Assembly: GCA_027604705.1 (NCBI GenBank)
Contig: JADHYV010000012.1
Coordinates: forward strand, 1 to 64,000
Source of the DNA: Allomyces arbusculus
Taxonomy: Eukaryota; Blastocladiomycota; Blastocladiomycetes; Blastocladiales; Blastocladiaceae
Direction of reading: 5' to 3'
Length of the DNA: 64,000 nt
The notes under the pieces were generated by a model, which saw only the letters and a program-made list of their open reading frames with translations, had not been told where the DNA came from and made no database searches. Below, piece by piece: positions 1 to 11,559 of the stretch. The position numbers and the translations under genes were made by a program. How positions within the stretch are numbered: the first letter of the stretch is position 1; each line of letters opens with the position of its first letter.

Positions 1-80
1 CGCTGCGGGCCTGGCTGCGCTTGGGCCGATCCTGTACCTACGCCGTTTCCCGTTCCCTCCCCTTACCTCCAAAACTGTTT

Positions 81-112
81 AGGGGGGGGGGGCGCCGGGC
101 CCCCCCCCCAAT
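81..112. repeat. G-run/C-run near-palindrome
   Basis: A run of about ten G, a short GC core and a run of about eleven C lie back to back and could fold into a very stable hairpin or a G-quadruplex. It falls where the intron after the first exon of the minus-strand gene at 165-370 would be. It could also be an assembly artefact, because such runs are poorly read. Confidence 0.5.
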
Positions 113-164
113 GAAGACGGAAACGGTGAGCCTGTGCGTTGGCGAGTTTGGCACCCAAATTCAC

Positions 165-370
165 CTCAGATCTGGATCGCGCGCTGACAGAGTACCAACC
201 CAGAACCACTGCAAAGCGAATAGGACCCAGATTCGCACGAGCACCACCGGCCAGAGGCGCTTTTGAAGAAACGCGTGCTTGCGCCACTTGATGTACGGGA
301 AGAGCGGGGCGAGACGAACGGCAACGAGCGATCCTTGCAGCGCGTAGTAAACGGTAGTGTTCGAGTCCAT
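165..370 (-). CDS. N-terminal exon of an unidentified membrane protein (partial)
   Basis: Reading leftwards from the ATG at 370, about 68 codons encode MDSNTTVYYALQGSLVAV, then a basic stretch (IKWRKHAF) and a hydrophobic segment (PVVLVRIWVLFALQWFWV). This looks like the start of a multi-pass membrane protein. The exon would end at a GTGAAT donor at 164, and the rest would lie off the left edge. The frame stays open upstream to about 448, so the start is a choice. I recognise no family. The call rests on protein-like composition, hydrophobic segments and a plausible donor site. Confidence 0.35.
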
Positions 371-1537
371 GATGTCGGTCCGTCGAGTCGCTCTACGCGC
401 AATAATTACAGGTCGACTGCGGTTGATTGCTGTTGCTGTTGAGATCACTGTCCTCGAGCTACCCTGACCGTGCGGTCATGGGTCGGAGGCGCACGGGCTG
501 GATCCCGCTTGCAGTTGACTGGACCAACTTGAGCGAAATAATCGTGGTGCGAGTGGCCGAACTGCGGGTGGTTTGCGACGCAGCCTCATTTGAACAGTAC
601 CATACTCTGGCAGTCTGAATGAAGATGATGCCAGGCAAAGGCGGGGCAGGGTGGGCGATGGTTGAGCTGCAAAGACCGGCCAGCTGTGTTGCGTTCGTGG
701 CGCAACGTCTCGCACCAAAATGAAGGCTCGTATCGCACCTGCAACTCGAAAACCTAAATAACCAACGTACCTGTGCGCAGTCTCGCTGCACCGCCTTTGC
801 GCCACCACAGCTTTTTGACGACATCAACCACCATCACGGCGGTGCTCCTGCAGAGCTACGGGCACACGGACCCTGTTCCAGCAAGCTCTTCAGCAACCCC
901 TGCACCACCCCCGCACGAGCCCGGCAACGGGGCTCATTTATGCATCAGCAGCAGCGCCGCGAGCAATCGCAACACCCAGCAACAGCCCCTGTCATCACCA
1001 GCCCGACCCTGTCACCGACCTGAAGACCATTGTGATCGCGCAGCACATCAACACTTTGCTTTCGCGCTGGGCCGTGCTTCTCTCCGTCGTCGAGGACCCA
1101 GACCGCGCCAAGAAAGTCGAGTCGCTCGCGTCGTTGTCGAGCCATTGTCCTTGACCGTGCACAACCTGCACCATACCTGTCCGACACCCAGCCGTTCTGG
1201 CCACCACCGACGTGCCTGCTGACAGACTAGCAGTCGGTCTCCATCCCCCGTTCCCGCTCCACCCGGACCGCGGCAACGCAGGACCCCGCGGCGCGCTTGA
1301 CACTTCGTCATTGCGGTCGCGTAGCTTGGCCAACCAACGGCAGCACCAACCACCTGCGACCCAGGGGACCCGGCACGCGTTGTCGCTGAGATCGTCCTTG
1401 GAGCGGGAACAGGGTTGATTTCCTGGCGTGTTCACCGTCGCGACGACTGTTCTCGCTGCTGTGGCCGTCGGGTGTACTGTAATCGAAGCCGCAGCCGACC
1501 GCATCAACCGTGTTCTCTTGCCCGAGCGTGTCAACCA
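371..1537. other. Unresolved stretch, possible 5' exons of the next gene
   Basis: No complete gene can be supported here. At about 1018-1173 one plus-strand frame with strong GC at third positions encodes a helical stretch (LKTIVIAQHINTLLSRWAVL). At about 1421-1548 another encodes a hydrophobic segment (VFTVATTVLAAVAVGCTVI). Either could be an upstream exon of the gene at 1538-3769, but I could not find a consistent set of splice sites. A short ORF at 478-618 is not convincing. Confidence 0.3.
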
Positions 1538-3769
1538 ATGGCCACGCTTACTGTGACCCCGACTGTTCTCGTCCCGCGCCCGTCGGGTGTGCGCGTGAAG
1601 GATCGACCCGCCTCGTCGAGCCTGGCGGGTGATCCGCCCCCGCGCTTCCCTGCTCGACGCGACGTGGTTGCTGCCGCTGCGCGCGCGTGGTGGCAGCACT
1701 GTTTGTTCCGGCTCTACTGGCTCGGAACGCACCACCATGCGCCGGCCATGTCCGCTGCCACCAACCCTGTCGAGGAGCACCGACGCCATCTGCTCATTTA
1801 CGACTGCAGCGTCCCATGCCCGTGCGCGTACTGTCTCCAGGCGCGTCTCGCCGACGCTCAAGCTGCGTGCTCGCAGCGGCGCACGCCGCTGCTGCTCACA
1901 CAAACGGCCTGGTGGCCACCAGGGCTTGCGGCCCTGGTCGTATCGTCGCGCATCATGGCGCGAGTGTTGGTTGCGGCAGCCAGTAACGCGCCGTTGACAG
2001 CGGGTGCTGGACCGAATGGGGCCGCTGGACTCGGCATGACGGCGTTGCTCACACTGTGGGCGACGGCGGATCGCTGGCAACCGTCCGTGTTTGCGACGCT
2101 CGCGCGATAGTATGTGCTTTTTGTTTTGATTTTAGATCTGCCACGCGTTCGTTTCTAATACTTAACCGTCGCACTCAGTCGCTCGCCTTCGCCCGAGCCC
2201 AGATCCACCTCGCCGCGATTCTCGCCTCGTCGGGGGCCGACGCCACGCTACATTCCGCCGATTGCACCCTTGGTGCTCGAAGATGCGGTCCCGCCAGACC
2301 TGACAGTCGACGGTCCCGTGTCGCTTCCTCGTCTCCTGTCACAGCTCTGCGTCTTTTCGGTGCAGTCGCTCCCGCCGTCCCTGGTTGCAGGCAAGGACTT
2401 TCACTGTCGCTTAACCAGTGCACCTACTCGCGGTCGCCCGCTCGAGCGCTCGTCGCACATTTACCGTGGACTGCGCGATCCTTTTGGGGACGAGGAAGAG
2501 GAAATCGAGTCGTTGGAAACGGACGACGCGCTTTCCGATCGCAGCATGTCGTTCGACAGCTCAGGCTGGGCCGTGTCGCGAAATGCGACAAGGGCTTCGT
2601 CGTCGAGCTCGGAGACTAGCCCGTCGCCAGCGAACCGACGGCGGCGTGCGCGTACCAGCAGTTTGCTCGTCGAACTGGACGGCGGTGACGACGACGGCGG
2701 GTTCCTGTTTGGCTTTTCGCGCGAACCGGACCCAGAACCGGTTCCTGTCGTTGTCATGCCCCATCCTGAACCTGCTGCGCACTCGTCGTGGCTCGCGGGC
2801 ACTGCCGCGCCCTCTGTTCCTGCCGCTGCCCTCTACTCGGACCCGGAATCGATTGGCGATCCCTCGTCTTCAGAGGCCGAGCGGGCAGACCCGCGCGGCG
2901 ACCGCGATCGGCATCGCGGCCACCACCGGCACCATCGCCACCGGCACCACCATCGCCACCACCGTGACCGGGATGCGGACCCAGCCGCAGAAGTGCCGCG
3001 CGGCGGGTTGCCTGACTCGACTGCTCGGCAACCGGCGCGGCGATCCGTTTCTTTTGCCGGCGACGTTGCAGTCGCCGAATACCCAAGCACCGTCCCGGAC
3101 GTGCCCAGTCGCATCGAGATGGGTCAAGCCGTGCCGAGCGCTGTCCCGACCGTGACCGCTCAATCCTCGACGTCCCTCGAAGAAACCCATGCTGCCCCTC
3201 CTCTCCCTACCGTCCCTCCCGCGACCTCGTCCTGCGTCCAGGACGGGGTCATTGCCCCATCCCTCCCCGCCCACCCTCCGCTCCCCACCCCCTCCAATGT
3301 GGATCCGACTGGCCGTGGCGTCCCGCTGCCGTCACCGCCGCCGCCGCACTACCAGTACCCACCCCTGACGCGTCTCTCACCCCCACTCCCTCCAACCTTT
3401 CCGACCTCGCGCTCGATGGCCTCCGACGCACCACTCGCGTCCTCTCCACCGACCCCCTCTAAGAAATCGTCGCGCAAGCCGCGCCGGTCGCGGCGTGCAG
3501 CCTCGCCCGTGCCGACGATCCGCGAACCGTCGCCAGGCCCTGAGGCCGACCATGCGGCCACGCTTGTGCAGGACGCCAAGGACGCGATCCAGGCGGCGCG
3601 GCGCGCGCAAACGTCAGAATTGGCGGCGCACTTTGCCATGGGGCTCCGGCTCGGTAAGTGTGAGCGGCTTGTAGCCGAACTGGCAGCCGAGTCGCATGGT
3701 GCCGGCGCGGCGCTGGATCGCGTGGACGCGTGGGGCGCGCAGTTGGCGGATATGGTTGACCAGCTGTGA
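1538..3769 (+). CDS. Unidentified protein, hydrophobic N-half and low-complexity C-half
   Basis: Two exons join well: 1538-2109 and 2179-3769. The intron has a GTATGT donor and a branch-like ctaatacttaac, and removing it avoids a TAG. The product is about 720 residues. The first 190 include hydrophobic stretches (GLAALVVSSRIMARVLVAAA and GLGMTALLTLWATADRW) and a few cysteines. There follow an SRSPSPEP-type Ser/Pro segment, an acidic patch (DEEEEIESLE), a His/Arg-rich run near 2915-2975 and long Pro/Ser regions. A predicted helix closes the protein (ATLVQDAKDAIQAARRAQ to the stop). The true start may lie upstream. I do not recognise the family; a nuclear-envelope protein with a disordered tail is only a guess. 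Confidence 0.55.
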
Positions 3770-3835
3770 TGGGTGCCGTCTCCTGCAAGCTGCCGATGTT
3801 GTGAATGCTTTGTGTCTCTCGTCTCTCCTTCGTCT

Positions 3836-3890
3836 TGTCGAGTCGAGTCGTGTCGTGTTGTGTTGTGTCGCGTCCTGTCGTGTTGTCGGT
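3836..3890. repeat. Imperfect gtcgt pentamer repeat
   Basis: About eleven degenerate 5-base units (gtcga, gtcgt, gttgt, cctgt) follow the stop codon of the gene ending at 3769, so the repeat is probably in its 3' UTR. The rest of 3770-4265 holds no gene that I can see and must contain the promoter of the cytochrome b5 gene. Confidence 0.6.
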
Positions 3891-4265
3891 CGCTTTTTTG
3901 GTCTCTTCAGGCCCCGCTAGCCATTGGGAATCGCCGTGTCTCTTTGTACTCATATTGTTGTATATTGTCGAAGTCTGAAGAAATAGAGGAAACGCTTGCT
4001 TTGGGGGCAGTTTGGGACTTGAAGAACAGAAATGGATTTTGGGCTCGCATTTTGCTGGCTACTTTCGATCGACGATTTTCACCCTATCAGGGTAGGTTTT
4101 CCAGGGTTTCCCACCATCGTTGATACGCAAGAATCCGTGCCCAACTGCCAAGCTGACACGGCGCCTTTGCTCAGCGCACCATCGTCCCAATCTGTTCTCT
4201 CTGCGGTCGACCCCACTCTCACTTCTTCGGAGCTCGCCCTTGTCGCCCAGCTTGCTGCAACCACC

Positions 4266-5278
4266 ATGTCCGCCCCCAAGACCTTCACGACGGCCGAGGT
4301 TGCCAAGCACACGCAGCGCGGCGACGTCTGGACCGTGATTCACGGCAAGGTCTACGACATCTCCAAGTTCCTCGACGACGTAGGTGTCGCCCTCCGTCTC
4401 CTTTTTTGTCGTAGCAGCTCGCAGTGCACCGTTCAGTCGACTCTGGTTACGTTTGGGAACGATGGGGCACAGCGCACGACAGCCGACGTTGGCCGTGTCG
4501 ATTCCGTCGGGGGCGTTTGCGCCTGCCCGGTTCCACCGCGCTTGATGTCGCTCGCCGTGATCGCCCCCTAAACCGAGCCCGCATGCAGCGGGATGGGGAG
4601 CGGGCCGTCGGCCGCAAACAATTCGTGTTCGGCCGCTGCGAATTCACGCCGACATGCTGTCATGATCCGGCCTAAACTAATCCATGTTCGCGCTGTTTTT
4701 CCGTAGCACCCCGGCGGTGAGGAGGTCCTGCTCGAGACGGCCGGTATGTGATCGTGACCTCTACGCTTCAGATCGCTTTTCGCACGTCTCTGACCCGTTC
4801 TCCGTCTTTGCAGGTGCCGACTCGACCGAGGGCTTCGAGGATGTCGGCCATTCGGAGGACGCGCGTGAGCTGCTCCAGAAGTACTACATTGGCGAGGTTG
4901 AGGGTGGCAAGGTACGCGCCACTCGTTTGCGCGCTCCTCGAATGCCACTTCTCTTGGCTCACCGTCTTGTTCCCGTGTAACCATGACTAGGCCGCCGCTC
5001 CCGCCAAGCCCGCCGCTGCCGCGCCCGCGCCCGCGCAGGAGCAGGGTGGAAGGTACGCCTCGGCTTCTCACCTCTCTTCCCACTTCGCAGTCGAGCACCA
5101 GTCTGATGATGGCGCTCTGCCCGCGTTGCCCGACCTTTTCCAGCTGCCTCATCCAGTAAGTAACCCCCCTCCTCTTTCTCGCTCCTGTTGTTGTTGTGTG
5201 TCTTTCTCCAGTTTCTTCTGGGCGATCCCGGTCGCGATTGCTGCCATTGCCGCTATTGCCTACACCCAGCTGCAGTAA
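4266..5278 (+). CDS. CYB5: Cytochrome b5, tail-anchored
   Basis: The five exons are 4266-4379, 4707-4743, 4814-4911, 4991-5052 and 5212-5278, giving 125 residues. The haem-binding domain fills residues 1-80. The first axial histidine is in [13 protein letters not shown], encoded by a 37-nt exon, and the second is in [10 protein letters not shown]. An Ala/Pro linker (residues 84-104) leads to one C-terminal transmembrane segment ([17 protein letters not shown]), as expected of an ER tail-anchored electron carrier. It passes electrons to fatty-acid desaturases, sterol enzymes and P450s. Length and domain order match microsomal cytochrome b5. The first intron (327 nt) is unusually long for this region. 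Confidence 0.93.
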
Positions 5279-5614
5279 ACGGGTGGTGCGGTGCGATGGG
5301 CCCGCGCGCTGTCGGTCGCGCGCGTGGCCAATGCGTGCTTCCGTTGGCAGTGGGCGCGTCGTGTATCAACGTATTTACTTGGTGATTTCCATGCCTTTGT
5401 TGCTGGTCAGCTGGCCGAGTGAAAATGTGAGCGAGTCTCCCCTCACGCGCGTTCGTGGCAAGTCACTTTGAGTCAAAAGACGCGTCTCCGCCCGTTCTCT
5501 CGCTCAAATGAATCCAACCGCCCGCGACCACGACTGCCCTGCAACCCGTTCTCGACACGACTACCAGCAGCCGCACCCGCTCGCGGCCCATCCTCCCCCG
5601 ACACCAGGACAGTC

Positions 5615-6880
5615 ATGGGCAACACCGCATCCACAGTGACCGCCGGCGCAGCGGCGCCCGCGTGCAAGCTTGGATCGACGCAAGACATTCCCGGCGCAAA
5701 CCCGCTCCTCGCGCGCACCGCCTTTGCAACACCGCCGCCCGGCGGAAAGCAGAGTCCGATATCGCTTACGTCGTTGCACGGCGACCGTGACACTCCAACG
5801 TTGTCTTCAGCAGCGGCGCGGCAAGAAGCGCTGAATTGCATTCTCAACGTGCCGCTTGTGGACGTGGTCCCCGCACAGTCGCCCGACGCGCCGCTGTGCA
5901 TGCTCAAGGAGAACGACGTGGTCCTTGATGCTTTGCGGGTGAGTACGCTTGTGTGGTTGGAGGCACCGTGGGTCAAATCTGACGCTAACGGTTTCAATTC
6001 CAAGACCTTTGACAGGCACAACATATCGTCGATCCCAATCCGGTTCGAGGGCGGCCATTATGCGCTCGTCGACGTCAACGACCTCATGGCGTTTTTCGTC
6101 GCCGAGTTTCGCAAGTTGGGCGAGAACGCGGACGCGTTTACCGCGTCGTGGCGACGCGTCGCGGAGAGCACACCATGTCGCGCCGTTGTGAGTACGTTCG
6201 TTTCTGCCCTGTCCTGTTACTCGCTCGCGAATATCGCGCTCTCATCTATCTCCCTCTCGACGTTAGACTTCTCCGGCGGCAACCCGACCGTGACCGTCCC
6301 GCACTCGTTGACCGTCGGCGGCCTGATCGACCAATTTGCCACGACGCGCGCCTACCGATTCCTCGTCCTCGACGAGTCCGGGCGGCTCTACCAGGTGATC
6401 ACGCAGACCAACCTGCTGCACTACCTGAGCGGCGCGCTGCCGACGCTCTTCCCCAACCCGTCCCAATCGCTCGCGCAAGTCGATTTTTTCGGCGGCACCG
6501 CACCACGCCCCCTGCGTACGGTCGACGCGACTACGCCCGCGATCGTCGCGTGGGCGCAGTGCGTTGAATGGAAAGTGCACCGTGCGGCTGTGACGGGTGG
6601 GTCCAAGGTCGGGTCGTTTGGGACGTGGAATTTGGCAGGGGCATTGCTGCATGGGAGGGTGGTCGTGCGGGACGCGGCGCGCACGGCGGTGACGGTCGAC
6701 CTCGACGATCCGCTCGAGGCGGTAGTACAGAGACTTGCGACCGAGGCGAGGGAGGTGTTTTTGATCGATGATGGAGGCGTCCCGCTGCATGTGATCACGC
6801 AGGGCGATTGCATTCGATTTCTGCTGAGGGGTGTCGCGGTGCGGCCGAGCGACGTGGGGGCGAGTGCGGGTGGAGCGTGA
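5615..6880 (+). CDS. Tandem CBS-domain protein, AMPK-gamma/Snf4-like
   Basis: The exons are 5615-5938, 6005-6191 and 6267-6880, giving 374 residues. The start MGNTAS is a good N-myristoylation context, so membrane attachment is likely. CBS-type repeats are recognisable: one around DRHNISSIPIRFEGGHYALV after the first intron, one around YRFLVLDESGRLYQVITQTN, and a last one around VFLIDDGGVPLHVITQGDC. Repeats of this kind bind adenine nucleotides, and the order resembles the regulatory gamma subunit of AMPK/SNF1. It could instead be one of the stand-alone four-CBS proteins of fungi, since I cannot place all AMP-contacting residues. Both introns (66 and 75 nt) are multiples of three and lack in-frame stops, so retention would keep the frame. 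Confidence 0.75.
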   Translation: MGNTASTVTAGAAAPACKLGSTQDIPGANPLLARTAFATPPPGGKQSPISLTSLHGDRDTPTLSSAAARQEALNCILNVPLVDVVPAQSPDAPLCMLKENDVVLDALRVSTLVWLEAPWVKSDANGFNSKTFDRHNISSIPIRFEGGHYALVDVNDLMAFFVAEFRKLGENADAFTASWRRVAESTPCRAVVSTFVSALSCYSLANIALSSISLSTLDFSGGNPTVTVPHSLTVGGLIDQFATTRAYRFLVLDESGRLYQVITQTNLLHYLSGALPTLFPNPSQSLAQVDFFGGTAPRPLRTVDATTPAIVAWAQCVEWKVHRAAVTGGSKVGSFGTWNLAGALLHGRVVVRDAARTAVTVDLDDPLEAVVQRLATEAREVFLIDDGGVPLHVITQGDCIRFLLRGVAVRPSDVGASAGGA

Positions 6881-7808
6881 CGAGGGATGGTGCGAGCGTG
6901 GTGTCGTAACAATCGAGAAGAATTCACCAGCGTGCAGGGTATTATTGATTGCACACACGATAGGTGATGATCGTTACCAGGTGGACCCGTCGCGGCTCGC
7001 TGGAACAAGCACAAACGGTTCGGGGTGGACTGTGATATACATGCTATCCGAGCTACTTGGCAAGATGGGGGTCAGCGAAACACGACAGCTTGTCGCCGCG
7101 ATGAACAAGCGCCATTTCGCACCTCGAGATTGCGAGTCGCGACGTGGTCGAGGTCGGCTCTTCATGCTGAGAGACGAAAGCGCAAGTCGAATCCGGCATT
7201 GCGGGCCCGTCGGTGCTGGAATCAGGTGTCGGCAGTGCTCGATGATGGTGGAGCAGACTGGCCTTGGCGTGGGTGGAATCCGGCATGGCGAGCGGGTGGA
7301 GAGTGTTGCGATGGAGCGGCAGAATCGGAATCGTGCGCGACCGACTCTGGCCGCAGTCGAATTCGGGCCAGAACCATGGTCGCGGCAGCGCGCGGCCGCC
7401 CGCGTACTAGTAGGGCCTGGACGGGAGCGACTGCGCTCATCATGGGCCAGTCTGGAGCCATCATGGCCGGCGGCGCGGCAGGGCGAGGCCCGCCGAGTTG
7501 CGGATGGGACGCGCCTGCAAGTACTCGCTCGCGGGCCGCGGGCCGGCAGAGTGGAGCTGGCCCGGCGTCGGCGTCCCGTGACCGCGTCGCGACGGGCGGG
7601 CGGCGCCGAGCGGAGCTGCGCGGCGGTGGGGGCTGTGAACAGCAGCAGAAGCCGAGTCAAAGCGGTGCGGGGCAGAGCGGGCCGCGCAGTTTGGCCGCGA
7701 CCGTCGTCCACTGCGCACGGCATCCGCCGACGTCGCGACGGCCACCGACAGACGACGACCGGACGGAGGGCGTCGTCCCTCCCTGACCTCTCGCAACTCC
7801 ACCAAGTC
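6881..7808. other. Intergenic, GC-rich, no gene seen
   Basis: Between the CBS gene and the lipase gene. The lipase frame stays open through all of it, but the translation is arginine-rich and lacks protein character, as expected of GC-rich non-coding DNA. It presumably holds the 3' end of one gene and the promoter of the next. Confidence 0.5.
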
Positions 7809-10800
7809 ATGCAGAACGACCATGCTCGACTCGAATCGCTTACAATGAGCCCCGCCCTCGACGCTGTTCCCGTCGCGCTGCAAGCCGGCCCGCCGGTCGC
7901 ACGCGCCTTTCGCACGTCCGCACCGCCAGATACGACAACACCAGAAGATGTCCGCTCGATGACGTCGCCGAAGCTCGCGACGGTTCGAGTGCCACTAAGC
8001 CAGCCCTTGCTCGCGCGCGACGGCGACGATGACGCCGAGGACGACGACCTTGACGGCAACGGCGACAAAAACACGATGCCGACCTCGACACGTCGCCGGC
8101 GTGGGCAGCAGCAGCAGCAGCAGCAGCGCCGCACGCCCAGCGCGACCGACAGCTCGCCCGCGTCATCCTCGCGTTCACGCCGTCGTGCTCCGTTTGACCA
8201 GTCGAGCAGCGGCGCCGGATCGACGGGGCGGTCCTCAACCTCAACCTCGTCCTCGCCGACGCGCACCGACACGCCCGTGGACCCACCCCAACCTGGGCAA
8301 GACGACCGTCTCCGTCGCTCGAGTAGCGTGCGCAACTTAACGGTTCTCACCACGGAAACGCGCGACATTGCCACCGACGTGGCGACGCACCACCTTGATC
8401 GGATTCGGTCGACACTCGCGGCGTGGATTTTGCCCGCGCACAGCCGCGCCTATTACGAGGACCTGTTGAACGTGGCGACCAGCTACGAGCAGTGGAGTGC
8501 GGCGGCAACGACGCTCGACCGCCTGGATGGTACGCGCCGTGCTTGACCCACGTTCGTTTCGTGCTGCTCGCCCTGACCAGTCGCACGAAACATCTAGGCC
8601 GCGACGAGTGGAAGCAGGATCCGGTCAGCGATCTCTACGATTACAAGCTTCTGCAAGAACGGCTCACCGGATTGCAAGAGGCGCGTGAGGCCAACGACCT
8701 TCAGCAGCTCATTTTGCTGCTGCGCACGTCGCTGTCGCGCAACCTCGGCGGCATGGGCAACCCGATTGTGCGTGCCTTGCCCACTCATCGTTTTCCCGCT
8801 GGAACGTACAGCGGCAACTCACGCAATCGTCACGATCATCGTTCAGTTGTACGGCTTCTGCAAGTCCGGCACAAAGCACCTCATCGAAGCCTACAACCGC
8901 GAGGTCGTCAAGTGTCTCGACATTATTTGCAGTGCGCGCGAGGGCCCCATGGCACTCGACGACCGCGCACGCATGGAGTTTTTCCTCAACACGCGCCAGT
9001 CGTTTGGCCGGACGGCGCTGTTGTTGTCGGGCGGTGCAACGCTCGCACTGCACCACATTGGCGTCGTCAAGGCGCTGCACGAAGCCCGGCTCTTGCCACG
9101 CATCATTTCGGGCGCGTCGGGCGGCAGTATCATTGCGTCGTTTGTGTGCACACACACCGACGACGAGTTCGACCGACTGCTGAATCCGGCATACACGCGG
9201 CTCGTACGTTCTGTTGGGATTCATTCCTCCGCACTGTGAGCTTGCAGAACTGACTACCGCTCTTTCGTGCAGGATTTCTTCGACACGTCCAGCCAAAACA
9301 CAATCTTCCACATGGTCAATCGGTTCATGAAGACGGGTCCGTTTTGATTCTTGTTCCTCACCTCTTCCGCGCGCTGCGGTTTCGTAGTTGCTCACCATCA
9401 CTTTTATTTCGCGCAATTCAGGAGTTTTGTTTGACGTGGAGACGCTTATCAACACGCTCAAGCTGTCTTTTGGGGACATAACGTTTGTCGTAAGTTTTCA
9501 TTGCCCCGCGCACGGCTTCTCTCCCCGCGACGTTGACTGATCATTGGTGGCACAGGAAGCGTACAACCGCACGCGCCGGATTCTCAACATCACGGTCAGC
9601 TCAGCAACGCGGTTCGAGATGCCGCGGCTGCTTAACTACATCACGTCACCGAACGTGGTACGTTTGATTCTATTTCATGTGTATCTGATGATGATGTACC
9701 CGATTTGCGGTTGACGAACGCCTATTCCGATCACGCCCAGTATATTTGGTCCGCGGTCGCTGCGTCGTGCTCGGTCCCGCTTGTCTTCAAATCGGCACCG
9801 CTGCTCGCCAAGGACCGCAACGGCCGCGCCATACCGTGGAACCCGTCGGGTCACCGGTGGATCGACGGGTCCGTCGAGTCGGACCTGCCCATGCAAAAGC
9901 TGTCGGAGCTATTCAACGTGAATCACTTTGTGCGTATCGTGCTTCTCCACAATTTATATTCTGATGGCACGGTTGATTGACGTCGGAGCGAGCCATAGAT
10001 TGTGTGTCAAGTCAACCCGCACGTCGTGCCGTTCTTGCACAAGGGCCTTGTCAAGTCGGTGTTCCGGCAAGCGTGCGAGTCTATTTTGACGTTTTCGCGC
10101 AACGAGTTTACGTTGCGGTGCAACCAGGTCCGTTTGCGCTTGCCGCCTTCTGGCAGCATCACTTGCACTTACCGGCTGAACCGTCACTGTGCGTAAATAG
10201 CTACGCGAACTTGGACTCCTACCCGAGCTCCTGTACCGTGTGCAGTCGATCGTCTCGCAGACTTACCAGGGCGACTTGACAATTATTCCCGACTTGACCG
10301 TCACCGACTGGCTCCACCTCTTGACGAACCCGACACCCAAGGCAATGCTCGAGGCGACACTGAAGGGCGAGCGCGCGACATGGCCCAGTACGCTCATCTC
10401 CACCACCACCTGCCTGGTCGTTGGCTCCTGCTCACGATTTCGTTCACGCACCATCACGACAGAAATCTCGATCATGCAAAACCACCTGCAAATTGAAATG
10501 GCGCTTGATGAAATGCTCTACCGATGCCGGCTGCACGCACTCTCGCGCGACGTCGAGCCCGCGGTCCAGGCCCTGCAGAACGTGGCGCGCGGTCTAGTCC
10601 CGAGCGGGTGGGGTATGAGGCAGGAACGCGACCGCGAGTTTGGTGTTGAGAACGGCGATGACAAGCCGCGGATCAAGTCAGCCGTCAATCTCGGCACGCT
10701 CTCACGGCTCGCGGAAATGCAGCGCGTCCCGCCCGGCGTTCTCGCCGATACGAAATTGCTGTCGCTGTCACTGCCGCGCGGTGTTACTGGTGAGCTCACG

Positions 10801-11559
10801 GCATCGCCCGAGAACGCCGAGATCAGCCCCGTCGATACCGACACGGTGGGGACGGGCGCACTTCTCGCGGACTCGATGCGGACCGGATCCACCGACCTGA
10901 GCAGCAACGGCAGCAGCGGCGTGCGCAGCCCGCTCGATGTCGCGGTTAGAGCGGTTAGACGCGCATCGAGCCCGTCGGATATCGCGCTGCGCGCGCCGAT
11001 TATCGCGGCGCTCGAGGCTATGAGCCACAAGCATGCGGCGACATTGTCGCCCGCGCCGAGTACCGAGTTGCCCGGTGTGGGCAGCGACTCTGACGGCGGC
11101 GGTGAGATGGATATCGAGGACGAAGGCGACGCCCTCGAGGTCTTGTCTGCACGGATCGTGGTCGCGCCGACGTCGACGCCCAATCGTAGGACCGGCCGGC
11201 GTGTGGCGCCGCCATCGCCCACGAACACGCCGTCGTCGACAGTGACGGCTGCGGCGCGCCGGGAGGTGGTGGATGTGGGTGGGATCCGTGCGTTGAATCG
11301 TGAGCGGCTATTGCCGACGCCACCAACACCCGTGTCGGACGCGCCTGCCGAGGTCGCGATTGAGGATCGGGCCGAGATGCTGGGTGGAGAAGGTGGGCCT
11401 GTGCTTGCCGCCGCGCCCGGGACAGTTGGGTTGGTCGTGGGCGCTGCTGCCAGACCGGCTGCCGGCGCGTCGTTGCGGCCCGCCGTGGGTCCTCTTGATC
11501 GCGACGCGTCCGCGGCGGTGGGTAGCCCGGAACAGCGCTTGAATGTGATATTTCATTGA
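7809..11559 (+). CDS. Patatin-domain triacylglycerol lipase (TGL3/4/5, SDP1 type)
   Basis: The ten exons are 7809-8529, 8598-8767, 8847-9203, 9273-9336, 9422-9489, 9556-9657, 9741-9929, 9999-10127, 10201-10387 and 10463-11559, giving 1027 residues. The first 230 residues are disordered and include a Q7 run. The conserved entry helix is [12 protein letters not shown]. The patatin domain has the oxyanion loop [16 protein letters not shown] (about 353), the nucleophile elbow GASGGS (serine near 387) and the dyad aspartate in [11 protein letters not shown] (near 536). Family landmarks such as [20 protein letters not shown] and [10 protein letters not shown] are present. These enzymes hydrolyse stored triacylglycerol at lipid droplets, and yeast homologues also acylate lysophospholipids. 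A 330-residue Ser/Ala-rich tail is typical of Tgl4/Tgl5. The ATG at 7809 is the first that gives sensible protein. Confidence 0.92.
8106..8126 (+). repeat. CAG repeat (7 units)
   Basis: A pure CAG tract encodes seven glutamines in the disordered N-terminus of the lipase, so length variation would be tolerated. Confidence 0.85.

Noticed and set aside
995-2080. 361-codon minus-strand ORF
   Set aside because: It overlaps the plus-strand exon that joins cleanly to 2179-3769, and its translation is Arg/Ser/Gly-rich.
4568-5152. 194-codon minus-strand ORF
   Set aside because: It covers exons of cytochrome b5 on the other strand and lacks protein character.
6831-7808. Upstream extension of the lipase reading frame
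   Set aside because: The frame is open only because the DNA is GC-rich; the translation is Arg/Gly/Ser-rich with no homology to lipase N-termini.
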